A stretch of DNA of 64,000 nt from Desulfobacteraceae bacterium (lineage in GTDB: Bacteria > Desulfobacterota > Desulfobacteria > Desulfobacterales > Desulfobacteraceae). Made by a program: the position numbers and the translations under genes. Shown piece by piece: positions 27,037-35,669 of this stretch. Every line of letters starts with the position of its first letter. The first letter of the stretch is position 1. Location: positions 124,001 to 188,000 of the forward strand of contig JADGEQ010000002.1 of NCBI GenBank assembly GCA_016744295.1, written 5' to 3'. The notes beneath the pieces are model-generated. The model was not told the origin of the DNA and did not search any database. It worked only from the letters and a program-made list of their open reading frames with translations.

Positions 27037-28364
27037 ATTTCGGCAAAAACACGACCCCAATCCAGAAAGATGTCCAGAAAATTGTCCGGAACATTATCAC
27101 CACCCTTAACAAGAGCGGATACAGGGCCTATATCGTGGGGGGAGCTGTTCGGGATATGCTGATGAACCAGCGGCCCAAGGATGTGGACATTTTAACCAAT
27201 GCCCCTGTCCAGGCAGTGAAAACTCTGTTTGCCGGGGCAAAAAAAGTGGGTAAATCCTTTCCCATTTGTCTTATCCAAGGGGTTGAGGTGGCATCCTGCA
27301 GGGCAGGGGAGGCGTCAAACTTTCCTGAGGATGACCTTGGCATGCGGGATTTTACCATCAACAGCATGGGATGGGATACTTTATCGGATACCCTCATCGA
27401 TCCATTCTGCGGGAAGAAGGATCTTGGAAAAAAAATCATCCGGTTTACCCGGGATCCTGGCAAACGGATCCAGGAGGATCCTTTGCGAATGATACGGGCA
27501 TGTCGGTTTGCTGCCCGGCTGGACGGACGATTGTCTGCTGCCTCTTTGGAGGCTGTTTTAACCCATGCCCCCCTGATTAATCCGGTCAATGGCGTGGCAG
27601 GAGAAAGAATTTATCTGGAATTGATAAAGGCCATGGGACTTACAAACCCCTCCCTTTTTTTCAACAATCTCCATGAAACAGGACTTTTGGCAGGGATATT
27701 GCCCTGCCTTGACCGGTGTTTTAACCTGGACGGCGGCCCCCACCACGGGGAAAGTGTATTTGAGCACAGCATGCTGGTGGGGGATGCCCTGCCGGCCAAT
27801 CGTCCGATTCTCAGGCTTGCCGGATTTCTCCATGATACTGGTAAATTTGATGCTGCCCAAACAAAAGATGGTGGGATGACATTTCCGGGACATGAAACCC
27901 ATATTGAGGCCTTGCAAACAGACCTTGAGCGTTTGCGGTTTTCTTCCCGGGACAAAGCGTATATTCTGGCCCTGGTCCAGGCTCACATGAGGCCTTTGAC
28001 GGAAAAGACCACTCCCAAAGCTGTGCGGCGGCTCCTGGCCATGCTGGATAGCCATGATCTGATTTTCCAGGATTTTTTGCGCATGCGCATTGCAGACAAA
28101 AAGGGAAACCTTGCCAAATCGCCCTATACCCTGTCTGAAATTCGTCTTCGGCTTAAAAAAATCCAGGATGAATTGTCAGACCGGGCAGCCTTTAATATCA
28201 ATGATCTGGATATCTCCGGCACCGTAATCATTGAATTGCTCAATTTAAAACCCGGGCCCGAAGTCGGCCGGATCAAAGCAATCTTGTTTGACCGGGTGCT
28301 GGATGATCCTAGCCTGAATACCCGGCCCTGTCTTGAGCAGCTTGTTAATGCCATGAAACCATGA
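27024..28364 (+). CDS. CCA-adding tRNA nucleotidyltransferase / poly(A) polymerase family with HD domain
   Basis: The GTG at 27024 is given. A TTG at 27033, which overlaps the ubiX stop as TTGA and has AAGGTGG five bases upstream, is at least as likely. About 443-446 residues. The class II nucleotidyltransferase head has YIVGGAVRDMLMNQRPKDVDILT (GGxVRD and DxD), FTINSMGWDTLSD, FRFTRDP-type KIIRFTRDPGKRIQEDPLRMIRA (RRD-like) and SLEAVLTHAP. An HD domain follows with HGESVFEHSMLVGDAL, LAGFLHDTGK and LVQAHMRPL. It adds or repairs the tRNA 3' CCA end; the HD domain may give phosphatase or phosphodiesterase activity. Confidence 0.9.
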   Translation: MEILNFGKNTTPIQKDVQKIVRNIITTLNKSGYRAYIVGGAVRDMLMNQRPKDVDILTNAPVQAVKTLFAGAKKVGKSFPICLIQGVEVASCRAGEASNFPEDDLGMRDFTINSMGWDTLSDTLIDPFCGKKDLGKKIIRFTRDPGKRIQEDPLRMIRACRFAARLDGRLSAASLEAVLTHAPLINPVNGVAGERIYLELIKAMGLTNPSLFFNNLHETGLLAGILPCLDRCFNLDGGPHHGESVFEHSMLVGDALPANRPILRLAGFLHDTGKFDAAQTKDGGMTFPGHETHIEALQTDLERLRFSSRDKAYILALVQAHMRPLTEKTTPKAVRRLLAMLDSHDLIFQDFLRMRIADKKGNLAKSPYTLSEIRLRLKKIQDELSDRAAFNINDLDISGTVIIELLNLKPGPEVGRIKAILFDRVLDDPSLNTRPCLEQLVNAMKP

Positions 28365-28454
28365 GAATCCATATTGGAATTTAATTTCCTTGCAAATCAT
28401 TGTCCGGTAGCGCTATAAAAATGATTTTAATTTAAAGAGCTGAAGGATCGGACA

Positions 28455-29684
28455 ATGGGTGATATCGTTCTGATAAATATAACCGGCAGGGACAGAAAAG
28501 GGCTTGATGCAAAGTTTACCGCCATCCTTGCCCAGTACAATGTAACCATACTGGATATCGGCCAGGCCGTCATCCACGAACACATCTCCCTTGGCATTCT
28601 GGCCGAGATCCCCTGCTCAGAGGATTTCTCCCGGATTTTCAAGGATATCCTGTTTGAAGGCCACAACATGGGGCTGACCATTGATATCAAACCAGTTGAC
28701 CATGAAAATTATGAAAAATGGGTCCTGGCCCAGGGTAAGGAGCGTCGGATCATCACCATTCTGGGCAGAACCATGACCGCCTATCAGATCTCTTCTGTTG
28801 CCTCGGTGATTGCTGAAAATGATTTGAATATTGATTCCATTGCCCGGCTGACGGGCAGAAGATCCTTTGTTAATCCGGAGGCCAACCCAAAAGCCAGTGT
28901 TCAGTTCTCTGTTTCCGGCACCCCGTCCAATATCCCAAAGATGCGGGGTAAATTCATGGAAATTTCCCAGAAGGCCGGTATTGATATCTCTTTTCATGTG
29001 GACAATATTTATCGGAAAAACCGGAAACTGGTGGTATTCGACATGGACTCCACCCTGATCCAGGCCGAGGTGATTGTGGAATTGGCCAAGCTGGCTGGCG
29101 TGGGGGAACAGGTGGATAAGATCACCGAGTCTGCCATGGGAGGGGAGATCGATTTTAAAGAAAGCTTCATCAAGCGGGTGGCCCTGCTAAAGGGGCTCCC
29201 CCAGGAACAGATTGAAAAGATCACCCATAAACTGCCCCTGACGGAGGGAGCTGATCTTGTAACAAAAACCTTGAAAAATCTTGGATATAAACTGGGAATC
29301 CTTTCCGGCGGTTTCACCTTTATGGGAGAATATTTGCAGGACCGTCTGGGGTTTGACTATGTGTATGCCAATGATCTGGAGGTCAGGGAAGGGGTTGTTA
29401 CCGGCAGGGTAAAGGGGGAGATTGTGGACGGTGAAAGAAAAGCCTGTCTGCTCCGGGAACTTGCCCAAAGGGAAAAAATTTCCATTGAACAGACCATTGC
29501 CGTGGGAGACGGGGCCAATGATCTGCCCATGATTAGTATTGCAGGACTTGGAGTGGCCTTCAATGCCAAGCCAATTGTCCGTGAAAAAGCTGCCAATGCC
29601 ATTTCAACCATGGGGTTAGACGGTCTCTTATATTTGATCGGAATCCATGACCGGGAGATCAAGCAGTCAAATCAGTATTCCTGA
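28455..29684 (+). CDS. serB: Phosphoserine phosphatase with two N-terminal ACT-like domains
   Basis: 409 residues. Two ACT-type regulatory domains occupy ~1-85 (VLINITGRDRKGLDAKFTAIL) and ~95-180 (IITILGRTMTAYQISSVASVI). The HAD phosphatase follows: nucleophile Asp in VVFDMDSTLIQAEV, then GILSGGFTFMGEYL and the magnesium-binding AVGDGANDLPMISIAGLGVAF. It performs the last step of serine synthesis. The two ACT domains suggest serine or another amino acid as allosteric ligand. The upstream RBS is GAAGGA. About 90 bp separate it from the CCA enzyme gene, so it may have its own promoter. Confidence 0.96.
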   Translation: MGDIVLINITGRDRKGLDAKFTAILAQYNVTILDIGQAVIHEHISLGILAEIPCSEDFSRIFKDILFEGHNMGLTIDIKPVDHENYEKWVLAQGKERRIITILGRTMTAYQISSVASVIAENDLNIDSIARLTGRRSFVNPEANPKASVQFSVSGTPSNIPKMRGKFMEISQKAGIDISFHVDNIYRKNRKLVVFDMDSTLIQAEVIVELAKLAGVGEQVDKITESAMGGEIDFKESFIKRVALLKGLPQEQIEKITHKLPLTEGADLVTKTLKNLGYKLGILSGGFTFMGEYLQDRLGFDYVYANDLEVREGVVTGRVKGEIVDGERKACLLRELAQREKISIEQTIAVGDGANDLPMISIAGLGVAFNAKPIVREKAANAISTMGLDGLLYLIGIHDREIKQSNQYS

Positions 29685-29705
29685 AGACAAGTTGCTTTTA
29701 TTTAC

Positions 29706-31052
29706 ATGAAAAAATCTATAAGAACAAAAAAACTTAGCACAATGGAAAAATTGGCCCTGGACGTAAAGGTTCTTGAAGAACAATTGGCCCTTTGCACCCG
29801 GTGCGGAATGTGTCAGGCCAATTGTCCTCTTTATGCAAAAACCAGACAAGAATCCGATGTATCCCGGGGGAAGCTGGCTTTGATTGGCGGTTTGATCGAT
29901 CAGATGTTTGATGATGCAAAGGGGGTAAGAGCCCGGTTGGACCGGTGCCTTCTTTGTGGATCCTGTGCCCACAAATGCCCGAGCCGCGTGGATACCCAGG
30001 GGATTATCCTGGGGGCCAAATCCATTATCACCCAATACCTTGGCCTTCCCTTTGCCAAGCAGCTCATCTTTAAAAATTTGTTGGCAAACCCCAAGATCTT
30101 CAGTCGGCTGATGTCAGCGGCTGCCCCATTCCAGAAAATCACCTTTCGGAAAGAAGATAATTTCCAGGGAACCTCCTGTGCCAGGGTTGCTTCTCCCCTG
30201 CTTCGTCATCGCCACATGGTTCCCCTGGCAACAACCCCCTTTGGCAACCAAATACAAGAGATGGATTTCAGGGAAAATGGAAAAGGGGTGACCGTGGCAT
30301 TTTTTGTGGGCTGCCTGGTTGACAAGGTTTTTCCCGAGATTGCCCATTCCTTGGTGGAGGTGCTTGCCCATTTTAAGGCCAGGATTCTCATCCCTAAAGA
30401 TCAGGGGTGCTGCGGCATCCCGGCCCTGACCTCGGGGGATACCAAAACCTTTGAGAAATTGCTGGCCTTTCATGTGGAGCTTTTTTCACGTCAGCCAATT
30501 GATTATCTGGTTACTGCCTGCGCCACCTGCTCTTCCACCATCATCAAACGATGGCCGGGTTTGTTGAGGGGACAGGGGGGGGCAAATGGACAATTGCTGG
30601 AAAAGGCGGGTTTGCTTGCAGAAAAAACCGTGGACATCAGCTGGCTTTTAGCAAAGCGTTTTGACCTGTCCTCTCTTAAGGGGGAGCCAGCCGGTGCGGG
30701 AGAGATCATCACCTACCACGACCCCTGCCATTTGAGAAAGTCCCTGGGCGTTTTTGAGGAACCCCGGCAGGTGATCCGGTCCTGCGGTCACAATCTAGTG
30801 GAGATGAGTTCCCCGGATCAATGCTGCGGCATGGGGGGGAGTTTTAACCTGGACCATTACGACCTGTCCTCCCGGATTGGGAAGGAAAAAGCCCTGGATA
30901 TAATGGCAACAGGCTGTTCAACCGTGGCAACCTCATGTCCGGCCTGTATGATGCAGATATCCGATATGCTGGCCCGGGAAAATGCCCGTATCCGGGTGAA
31001 GCACCCGGTCCAGATATATGCAGATCATTTAAAGGCTGTGCGGCCTAAATAA
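29706..31052 (+). CDS. (Fe-S)-binding oxidoreductase, GlcF / CCG-domain type
   Basis: 448 residues. Two 4Fe-4S motifs are near the N-terminus: CTRCGMCQANCPLY and CLLCGSCAHKCPSR. Two CCG (heterodisulfide reductase D/GlpC) domains follow, each ending in a CCG-type cluster: DQGCCGIPAL and SPDQCCGMGGSFNL, plus TSCPACMMQ. The layout equals GlcF, the iron-sulfur subunit that passes electrons from glycolate or lactate dehydrogenase flavoproteins to quinone. No FAD-binding GlcD subunit is adjacent, so the partner is elsewhere. It begins 21 bp after serB. Start could also be the second in-frame ATG (~13 residues downstream). Confidence 0.9.
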   Translation: MKKSIRTKKLSTMEKLALDVKVLEEQLALCTRCGMCQANCPLYAKTRQESDVSRGKLALIGGLIDQMFDDAKGVRARLDRCLLCGSCAHKCPSRVDTQGIILGAKSIITQYLGLPFAKQLIFKNLLANPKIFSRLMSAAAPFQKITFRKEDNFQGTSCARVASPLLRHRHMVPLATTPFGNQIQEMDFRENGKGVTVAFFVGCLVDKVFPEIAHSLVEVLAHFKARILIPKDQGCCGIPALTSGDTKTFEKLLAFHVELFSRQPIDYLVTACATCSSTIIKRWPGLLRGQGGANGQLLEKAGLLAEKTVDISWLLAKRFDLSSLKGEPAGAGEIITYHDPCHLRKSLGVFEEPRQVIRSCGHNLVEMSSPDQCCGMGGSFNLDHYDLSSRIGKEKALDIMATGCSTVATSCPACMMQISDMLARENARIRVKHPVQIYADHLKAVRPK

Positions 31053-31054
31053 GC

Positions 31055-31747
31055 CTATTGAAAATAGGGTGTCGGATCTGTGATTCCGGCCTCGTCAAAT
31101 CCTTTTATCCGGTGGAGGCATGAATCGCATTGTCCGCAGGAGCGACCCTGTTCATCCGGGTCATAGCAGGAGATGGTCATGGCGTAGTCAACCCCAAGTT
31201 CATGTCCGGTTTTGATGATCTGACCCTTGGAGTAATGGATCAGGGGGGTCTCAATTTTCAGGACGGTTTCCTGGGTCACCCCGGTTTTTGTGGCCAGGTT
31301 GGCCATGGTTTGAAATGCCTGAATGAATTCTGGCCGGCAGTCGGGGTATCCTGAATAGTCCACGGCGGTAACCCCGATATAAATGGCAGCGGCTTTTAAT
31401 ACTTCCGCCCATGCCATGGCATAGGCGAGAAAAATAGTATTCCTGGCTGGCACATAGGTGATGGGGATTTGTGTTTCATCCAGCTGGTCTGCCCTCTCAT
31501 GTTTTGGTACGCTGATATCATCAGTCAGGGCTGACCCGCCAAATTGTCGTAAATCAATCTCAATTATCCTGTGGGCTTTTACCCCAAGGGCTTTTGCGAT
31601 CTTTTTAGCACACTCAAGCTCTGTGGAATGGCGTTGGCCATATCTGAAACTGAGGCTGTATATCTCATTTCCATCGGCTTTTGCCATGGCCATGGCAGTG
31701 GTTGAGTCGATGCCTCCGCTGGAAAGCACTACAGCTCTTTTTGTCAT
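31055..31747 (-). CDS. queC: 7-cyano-7-deazaguanine synthase
   Basis: The ATG at 31747 is chosen because the protein then begins [20 protein letters not shown], the normal QueC start. About 230 residues. The PP-loop SSGGIDS binds ATP. The C-terminal zinc site is [20 protein letters not shown]. QueC converts 7-carboxy-7-deazaguanine to preQ0 for queuosine tRNA modification. It lies directly after queE (7-bp gap), forming a queD-queE-queC operon. It converges with the GlcF-like gene two bases away. Confidence 0.96.
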   Translation of the reverse strand: MTKRAVVLSSGGIDSTTAMAMAKADGNEIYSLSFRYGQRHSTELECAKKIAKALGVKAHRIIEIDLRQFGGSALTDDISVPKHERADQLDETQIPITYVPARNTIFLAYAMAWAEVLKAAAIYIGVTAVDYSGYPDCRPEFIQAFQTMANLATKTGVTQETVLKIETPLIHYSKGQIIKTGHELGVDYAMTISCYDPDEQGRSCGQCDSCLHRIKGFDEAGITDPTPYFQ

Positions 31748-31754
31748 GGGATGA

Positions 31755-32399
31755 TTATACTCCTCTTTGATCTGGGTTCCAGATGATTTTATGCTGTTGA
31801 AGGGAAAGTCTGGCTGGAAGTTTATCTTCCAGAATCCAGGCAGCAAGGCTTTCCGGGGGGATCTGACCAAATACCGGAGATAAATGGGTTTTGGTATTGG
31901 GTCTTTGGGATAATTTTTCTATAATAATGGATCTGGCAAATTCATAATCCTGTCTGGAGCCGATGACAAATTTGATTTCATCCCTTCGGGTAAGATAGGT
32001 CAGATTTTCATATAAAAAGGAATCAGATTCATTGCTGGAAGGGCATTTGATATCAAGTATTCGGATACATCTGGGGTCGATGTTTTGAATGCTTTGGCTT
32101 CCGTTGGTTTCCAGAAGCACCTGGAAATCCATCTCAAGCAGTTGAGAGATCAGATCCGGGGTTTCTTTCTGCAAAAGAGGTTCCCCACCTGTGATTTCAA
32201 TCAGATTACAGCCAAATCTTTTGATTTGATCGATAATTTTTTCAATGGACAGGGGTGTCCTCTCGTTTTCAGCATAGCGGGTGTCACACCATGCGCAGTC
32301 AAGATTGCACCCGGAGAGCCGGACAAATGTGCAGGGAAGACCTGTGAAACTAGATTCTCCCTGGAGGCTGTAAAAGATCTCACACAGGTTCAGAGACAC
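31755..32399 (-). CDS. queE: 7-carboxy-7-deazaguanine synthase (radical SAM)
   Basis: 214 residues. N-terminus [18 protein letters not shown] is the substrate-side signature and [16 protein letters not shown] holds the CxxxCxxC iron-sulfur motif. [10 protein letters not shown] (GGEP motif) and LETNGSQ follow, as in QueE. It converts 6-carboxy-tetrahydropterin, made by QueD, into the deazapurine ring. Its start codon directly follows the queD stop, with translational coupling likely. Length is typical. Confidence 0.95.
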   Translation of the reverse strand: MSLNLCEIFYSLQGESSFTGLPCTFVRLSGCNLDCAWCDTRYAENERTPLSIEKIIDQIKRFGCNLIEITGGEPLLQKETPDLISQLLEMDFQVLLETNGSQSIQNIDPRCIRILDIKCPSSNESDSFLYENLTYLTRRDEIKFVIGSRQDYEFARSIIIEKLSQRPNTKTHLSPVFGQIPPESLAAWILEDKLPARLSLQQHKIIWNPDQRGV

Positions 32400-32780
32400 T
32401 TATATCTCCTGGTAGGAAGAGCCGCACCCCGGGCTTTCAAATACCATGATTCGGGTCACCTTAATATGCTCTGTGTTCAGGCGCAGTGACAATTCCGTAT
32501 AAATGAGTTTTGACAGGTTTTCAGAGGTGGGATTGATGCTTCCAAATTCCATGATCTCGTTGAGATTGGTATGGTCCAGTTTGCTCAAGACATCCTTTAC
32601 CACCCCTTTGACATCTCTAAAATCAATCCCGATGCCCAGTTTATTGAGTTTTGTGCACTGGATATAGGCTTCGACAATCCAGTTGTGGCCATGGATTCTG
32701 GAGCAGTTTCCATCATATCCCTTTAGGGCGTGGGCTGCCGCAAAATGGTCTTTTACATAAATTTCATACACACCCGGCAT
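32400..32780 (-). CDS. queD: 6-carboxy-5,6,7,8-tetrahydropterin synthase
   Basis: Start ATG at 32780 has GGGAG five bases upstream; two further in-frame ATGs (32792, 32798) lie before it. About 126 residues. The catalytic Cys and zinc histidines are visible in DHFAAAHAL and NCSRIHGHNW, with DHTNLNEI and FESPGCGSSY toward the end. It converts dihydroneopterin triphosphate to carboxy-tetrahydropterin, the first committed step of queuosine synthesis. First gene of the operon. I looked for a preQ1 riboswitch in the preceding 330 bp and saw none. Confidence 0.95.
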   Translation of the reverse strand: MPGVYEIYVKDHFAAAHALKGYDGNCSRIHGHNWIVEAYIQCTKLNKLGIGIDFRDVKGVVKDVLSKLDHTNLNEIMEFGSINPTSENLSKLIYTELSLRLNTEHIKVTRIMVFESPGCGSSYQEI

Positions 32781-32798
32781 AGCATCTCCCATGTACAT

Positions 32799-33137
32799 AT
32801 ATGGTTGTTTGTTTTATAAATCTTACCATAAACTTGGTTCTGAATCAAAAAAGTCAAGGGGGGCTTTTCGTTCTCCCCTGTATCTTAGAACAACAAGGCC
32901 CGGTAACGTAAAAAAAACCAGATGAAAGGTCGGGCTAAGGATCGGACCCAGGCTGCACAACAAAAAAAACTCTCTTTGAAAAGTTTTGAAATACCAAGAG
33001 GATTGTGTGCATAAGTATTCAAGGAAACCAAACAAAATAGACAGGTCCGTTCCTTGCTGATTCTTTCGGTAATTGTCATTATTTTTCTGGTGTTTTAATA
33101 TGGAATATTTTATGGATAGATTGATTTTATAAGGAAC
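32799..33137. other. Intergenic region between divergent queD and a small gene
   Basis: About 340 bp. No convincing gene, riboswitch or terminator. It must hold the divergent promoters for queD (minus) and the 90-residue gene (plus). A TTGACT at minus-strand position ~32858 is the best -35-like hexamer, but no good -10 box follows at the right distance. Confidence 0.5.
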
Positions 33138-33140
33138 ATG

Positions 33141-33413
33141 ATGAAAAGCGATCTGGAAAAATATCTCAACAAGGAAATTGTAATCGATTCAAATTCTTCT
33201 TGGATCTATATCGGCGTATTGGGAATAGTCACTGACAATTGTGTCGTGTTGTCGAATGTGGATGCCCATGATAATTCTGATACGTCCACTTCAAAAGAAC
33301 TCTATGTATTCCAAAGCAAAACCACGGGCATAAAATCCAACCGGAATTACGTTCATGTGAATCTGGATCGTGTTGTAAGCTTCTGTTTGCTTGAGGATAT
33401 TAAAGAATTTTAA
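33141..33413 (+). CDS. Small conserved-looking protein, possibly Sm-like fold
   Basis: 90 residues from the ATG at 33141 (AAGGA five bases upstream; the ATG at 33138 is too close). The sequence alternates beta-type stretches (KEIVIDSNSSWIYIGVLGIV, DNCVVLSNVDAHD, ELYVFQSKTTGI, VHVNLDRVVSFCLLED), a pattern like a short SH3/Sm-like barrel. No family could be named with confidence. A weak hairpin (33428-33449, ATCCGA/TCGGAT then TTTT) may end the transcript. Coding bias and RBS support it being real. Confidence 0.65.
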   Translation: MKSDLEKYLNKEIVIDSNSSWIYIGVLGIVTDNCVVLSNVDAHDNSDTSTSKELYVFQSKTTGIKSNRNYVHVNLDRVVSFCLLEDIKEF

Positions 33414-33543
33414 ATGTGAGCTTCTATATCCGAAAAGATCCAATCGGATTTTCCTCGGTCCCCTTTTTGTCGTGGGATTTGCTGTCGTTTCCAAAGGATA
33501 AAACCGGATTCTTCAAGCGGTTTGGGGGATATAATTAAAAACT

Positions 33544-33699
33544 ATGGATGAAATACTAAAAAATCTTGCCCGTCTGAATGCAGACACATTTGATGAAGCT
33601 GAAGGTATCTATGCACTTTACTCTATTCAGTTACCTTTAATAAATGCTCGTCGTATAATTGCCAGACAGTTTTATTTAACTGATCTTCACCATACATAA
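33544..33699 (+). pseudogene. Possible truncated gene start
   Basis: A 51-codon plus-strand frame opens MDEILKNLARLNADTFDEAE and continues GIYALYSI before running into the reverse complement of the binding-protein gene's 3' end, where the composition changes. The first ~25 residues look protein-like (amphipathic helix), the rest does not. It might be the start of a gene cut off by a rearrangement. The Shine-Dalgarno candidate (GGGGG) is too far upstream. Family unknown. Confidence 0.2.
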
Positions 33700-34540
33700 G
33701 TTTCATTTGTTTGCGAAATTCTTCTTCAGGTCTCAACTTTTTTAAAGAATCATTAATTTTGCCAATCAGCTTTTTTCCCCATTCATTTTTCGGGCATGCA
33801 ACATATACATAGTAAAATTTGGCAACCTCCTTGATTGGAACATAAGCAAATTCGCCTTTAAGTTTGGGAATATATTTATCAACTGTATGATTAACTGCGG
33901 AAGGATATTCAATGATATAATCTGTTCTCTTCGCAGAAAGCATCCTCAGGCTGCTTTCTTCATTTATAACATGTCTTGTTATATTTGACTTTTTTTCATG
34001 TTTCTGTAACAAGTCGTCAACATTCCTGGCATAAGAACGATTTTTAATCAGCAGGCCTGTAAATCGCTTATCCTGCATCAACTCAACCAGAGACAATGAT
34101 TCTAAATCTCCTAATTTTTTTATTGTTTCTTTTCTCATTATAATATGATTTGGCAAAATCAGGGTAAACGGAAGGGAAAATTCGGAAAATTCCAATCTCT
34201 CCTTGTTTTTATATGCCATACAATTACATGCATGTTCACCTTCTTTCGCAAAAATCCAAAACCGGTTCCATGGCATATTTAGATTGATGTGTTCATAGTC
34301 AGGCAGGCTTTTTTGCAACAGGTTTAATTGCTCTCCATATTGGCCGCCGATGATATTTTGTTTTGTTTTATCCAGCTCCATCAAGGGAGGCCAGTGTGTT
34401 ATCAGCCATATGATTGAGTCTTTTGCAAATCCGCCAGTTGGTTGAAAAAAAACAGATGTTATCAGCATTGTTGTTGTAATGAATATAAAATTTTTGATTT
34501 TCAGCAACCTCCTTTTAATCGCTTTTTTTAACTTAATCAC
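33623..34540 (-). CDS. Periplasmic substrate-binding-like protein (SBP family 3 type)
   Basis: 305 residues. A basic N-terminus and hydrophobic segment (FIFITTTMLITSVFFQ) form a signal sequence, probably cleaved after GGFA. The mature part starts SIIWLITHWPPLM and resembles bacterial extracellular solute-binding proteins of family 3, especially the orphan subgroup whose members have a WxxxxxPP start and an ACNCMAYKNKERLEF-like segment after a Trp-rich strand. No permease or ATPase gene is adjacent, so it may act in signalling or scavenging rather than ABC transport. Its low-GC coding sequence differs from the neighbouring genes by eye, and it sits in a gene-poor segment. Confidence 0.72.
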   Translation of the reverse strand: MIKLKKAIKRRLLKIKNFIFITTTMLITSVFFQPTGGFAKDSIIWLITHWPPLMELDKTKQNIIGGQYGEQLNLLQKSLPDYEHINLNMPWNRFWIFAKEGEHACNCMAYKNKERLEFSEFSLPFTLILPNHIIMRKETIKKLGDLESLSLVELMQDKRFTGLLIKNRSYARNVDDLLQKHEKKSNITRHVINEESSLRMLSAKRTDYIIEYPSAVNHTVDKYIPKLKGEFAYVPIKEVAKFYYVYVACPKNEWGKKLIGKINDSLKKLRPEEEFRKQMKLMYGEDQLNKTVWQLYDEHLLKVTE

Positions 34541-35455
34541 GGATTAGAAAATGAACTGAGCTTATAAATAAATGCGAACCAGTCTGAGCAACTATTCTAT
34601 TTGGACGATATACGCTGCGTTTGCTTATCAATTCGGTTTTTTTAAAAGGATTTGATATAAAAAATCACATAATCCTGCTAAAAATGCAAGGTTAAAACTG
34701 CTTTTGGACAGGGTAAACGCTTGTAACCCTAATTCTTAATCGATCAGGACAAAAGCATAACGGTTAGAAACTTTTATTTTTGGATTGGAGAGGGATTATA
34801 CCAAAGCTTTGATCGCAAGGACGTATTTTAAGCGGCATCAGACAGGCTTGCCTGAGTTAATTTTGCAGGTTTTACATAAGTGGCAGCAATGTATGGCAGA
34901 TGCGAGATAGTGACCATCCAGAAAACCGGTTTTTTCTATTTTTTTGGCAACATTACTCAGCTTGACTTTGTCATGATGATAAATTAAAAGGATATCTTTG
35001 ATATTCATGGATGGTCGCCTGTCCGTCCTCGAAACTAAGCCCTCTGAAACTGCATTTTATTCGATCGTAACCCCATAAGCATTTCAATATTACTCGACAG
35101 GCTGTTACCGAATAGAATAGTCAAAATATATAAGTTTTCAGAAATTTCCCGATCTTTCCTCATGGTTCAGTCATTCGTGAATGAAGCCGTTTATCATTTG
35201 TTTGATTTGGTGTGAGACCCCTACGTGTACCCCTGATTTTCCGGAATAGCTGGTGGATCTTTCCCGCAATGAGTATGGAAAGGTGGGATGCTGTTCTGCG
35301 GTTTGCCCCTTTGAGTGACCGCCGAAGTTTTTTGATGCCGACTTGAGATTGGAGGTCTACCGGAATATTCAACCTAAAGCAATACCCCGTTTTATTCTGT
35401 ACCAGATATATGCTCTTTCTTCACAATGTGTGTAAGAAGACACATGTGATCAAAC
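34541..35455. other. Gene-poor, apparently decayed region
   Basis: About 0.9 kb without an intact gene. It holds one recognisable gene fragment (34838-35008, minus) and otherwise only short frames with no RBS or domain. A 71-codon minus-strand frame (35160-35372), Arg/Leu-rich, has no recognisable family and is not supported. The composition is mixed and no inverted repeats of an insertion sequence were found at its edges. Confidence 0.55.
34838..35008 (-). pseudogene. Fragment resembling a DUF2284-type metal-binding protein
   Basis: 56 codons. The translation contains KDILLIYHHDKVKLSNVAK and then KTGFLDGHYLASAIHCC with HLCKTCK. This resembles the C-terminal half of DUF2284 proteins, where an FLxGYYKA-like helix precedes a CxxC cluster, but the N-terminal Cys-rich half and the end (the CRHPE-like part) are absent. 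A stop codon ends it just after the CxxC. I read it as a gene remnant; it could also be a short real protein, since a purine-rich stretch lies upstream. Confidence 0.35.
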
Positions 35456-35456
35456 T

Positions 35457-35495
35457 AAAAACCCGCTACCCTTGGAAATTACCATGGGCAGCGGG
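35457..35495 (-). terminator. Rho-independent terminator of the tRNA-Met transcript
   Basis: On the minus strand CCCGCTGCCCATGG pairs with the arm ending AGCGGG (6 bp, then 3 bp and 3 bp separated by single mismatches) around an AATTT-like loop. It is followed by TTTTTAG, 14 bases after the tRNA CCA end. Confidence 0.85.
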
Positions 35496-35508
35496 CCTTG
35501 TATTATTT

Positions 35509-35585
35509 TGGTAGCGACGCAGAGATTCGAACTCCGGACCCTGCGGATATGAGCCGCATGCTCTAACCAACTGAGCTACGTCGCC
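35509..35585 (-). tRNA. tRNA-Met (CAT anticodon, elongator-like)
   Basis: 77 bases including an encoded CCA end. The cloverleaf reads GGCGACG acceptor arm paired with CGTCGCT (one G-U at the first pair), D arm GCTC/GAGC, anticodon stem TGCGG/CCGCA around loop CTCATAT (anticodon CAT), and T arm CGGAG/CTCTG with loop TTCGAAT. A paired first position argues against the initiator, which normally has a mismatch there. tRNA-Ile2 with lysidine-modified CAT is the alternative. Transcribed alone with its own promoter and terminator. Confidence 0.93.
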
Positions 35586-35598
35586 GAAAAACCCAAAA

Positions 35599-35628
35599 AA
35601 GATATCATAGCTTTGATATTCTTGTCAA
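35599..35628 (-). promoter_or_regulatory. Promoter of the tRNA-Met gene
   Basis: On the minus strand a perfect TTGACA is followed 18 bp later by TATCTT, ending 13 bases before the mature tRNA 5' end. Confidence 0.55.
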
Positions 35629-35669
35629 TCCTTATTTGGATTAAAATCAAACTTATTTTCCCAGGCCCC

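Noticed and set aside
32781..32880. preQ1 riboswitch upstream of the queuosine operon
   Set aside because: Neither the short C-rich loop hairpin nor the A-rich tail of preQ1 class I, nor class II features, could be found before queD.
32823..33079. Two minus-strand frames upstream of queD
   Set aside because: Low-complexity, Phe/Leu-rich translations without start signals; more likely a leader or promoter region.
35160..35372. 71-codon minus-strand frame, Arg-rich
   Set aside because: No RBS, no recognisable family, located in the decayed region; transposase similarity was considered but no motif was found.
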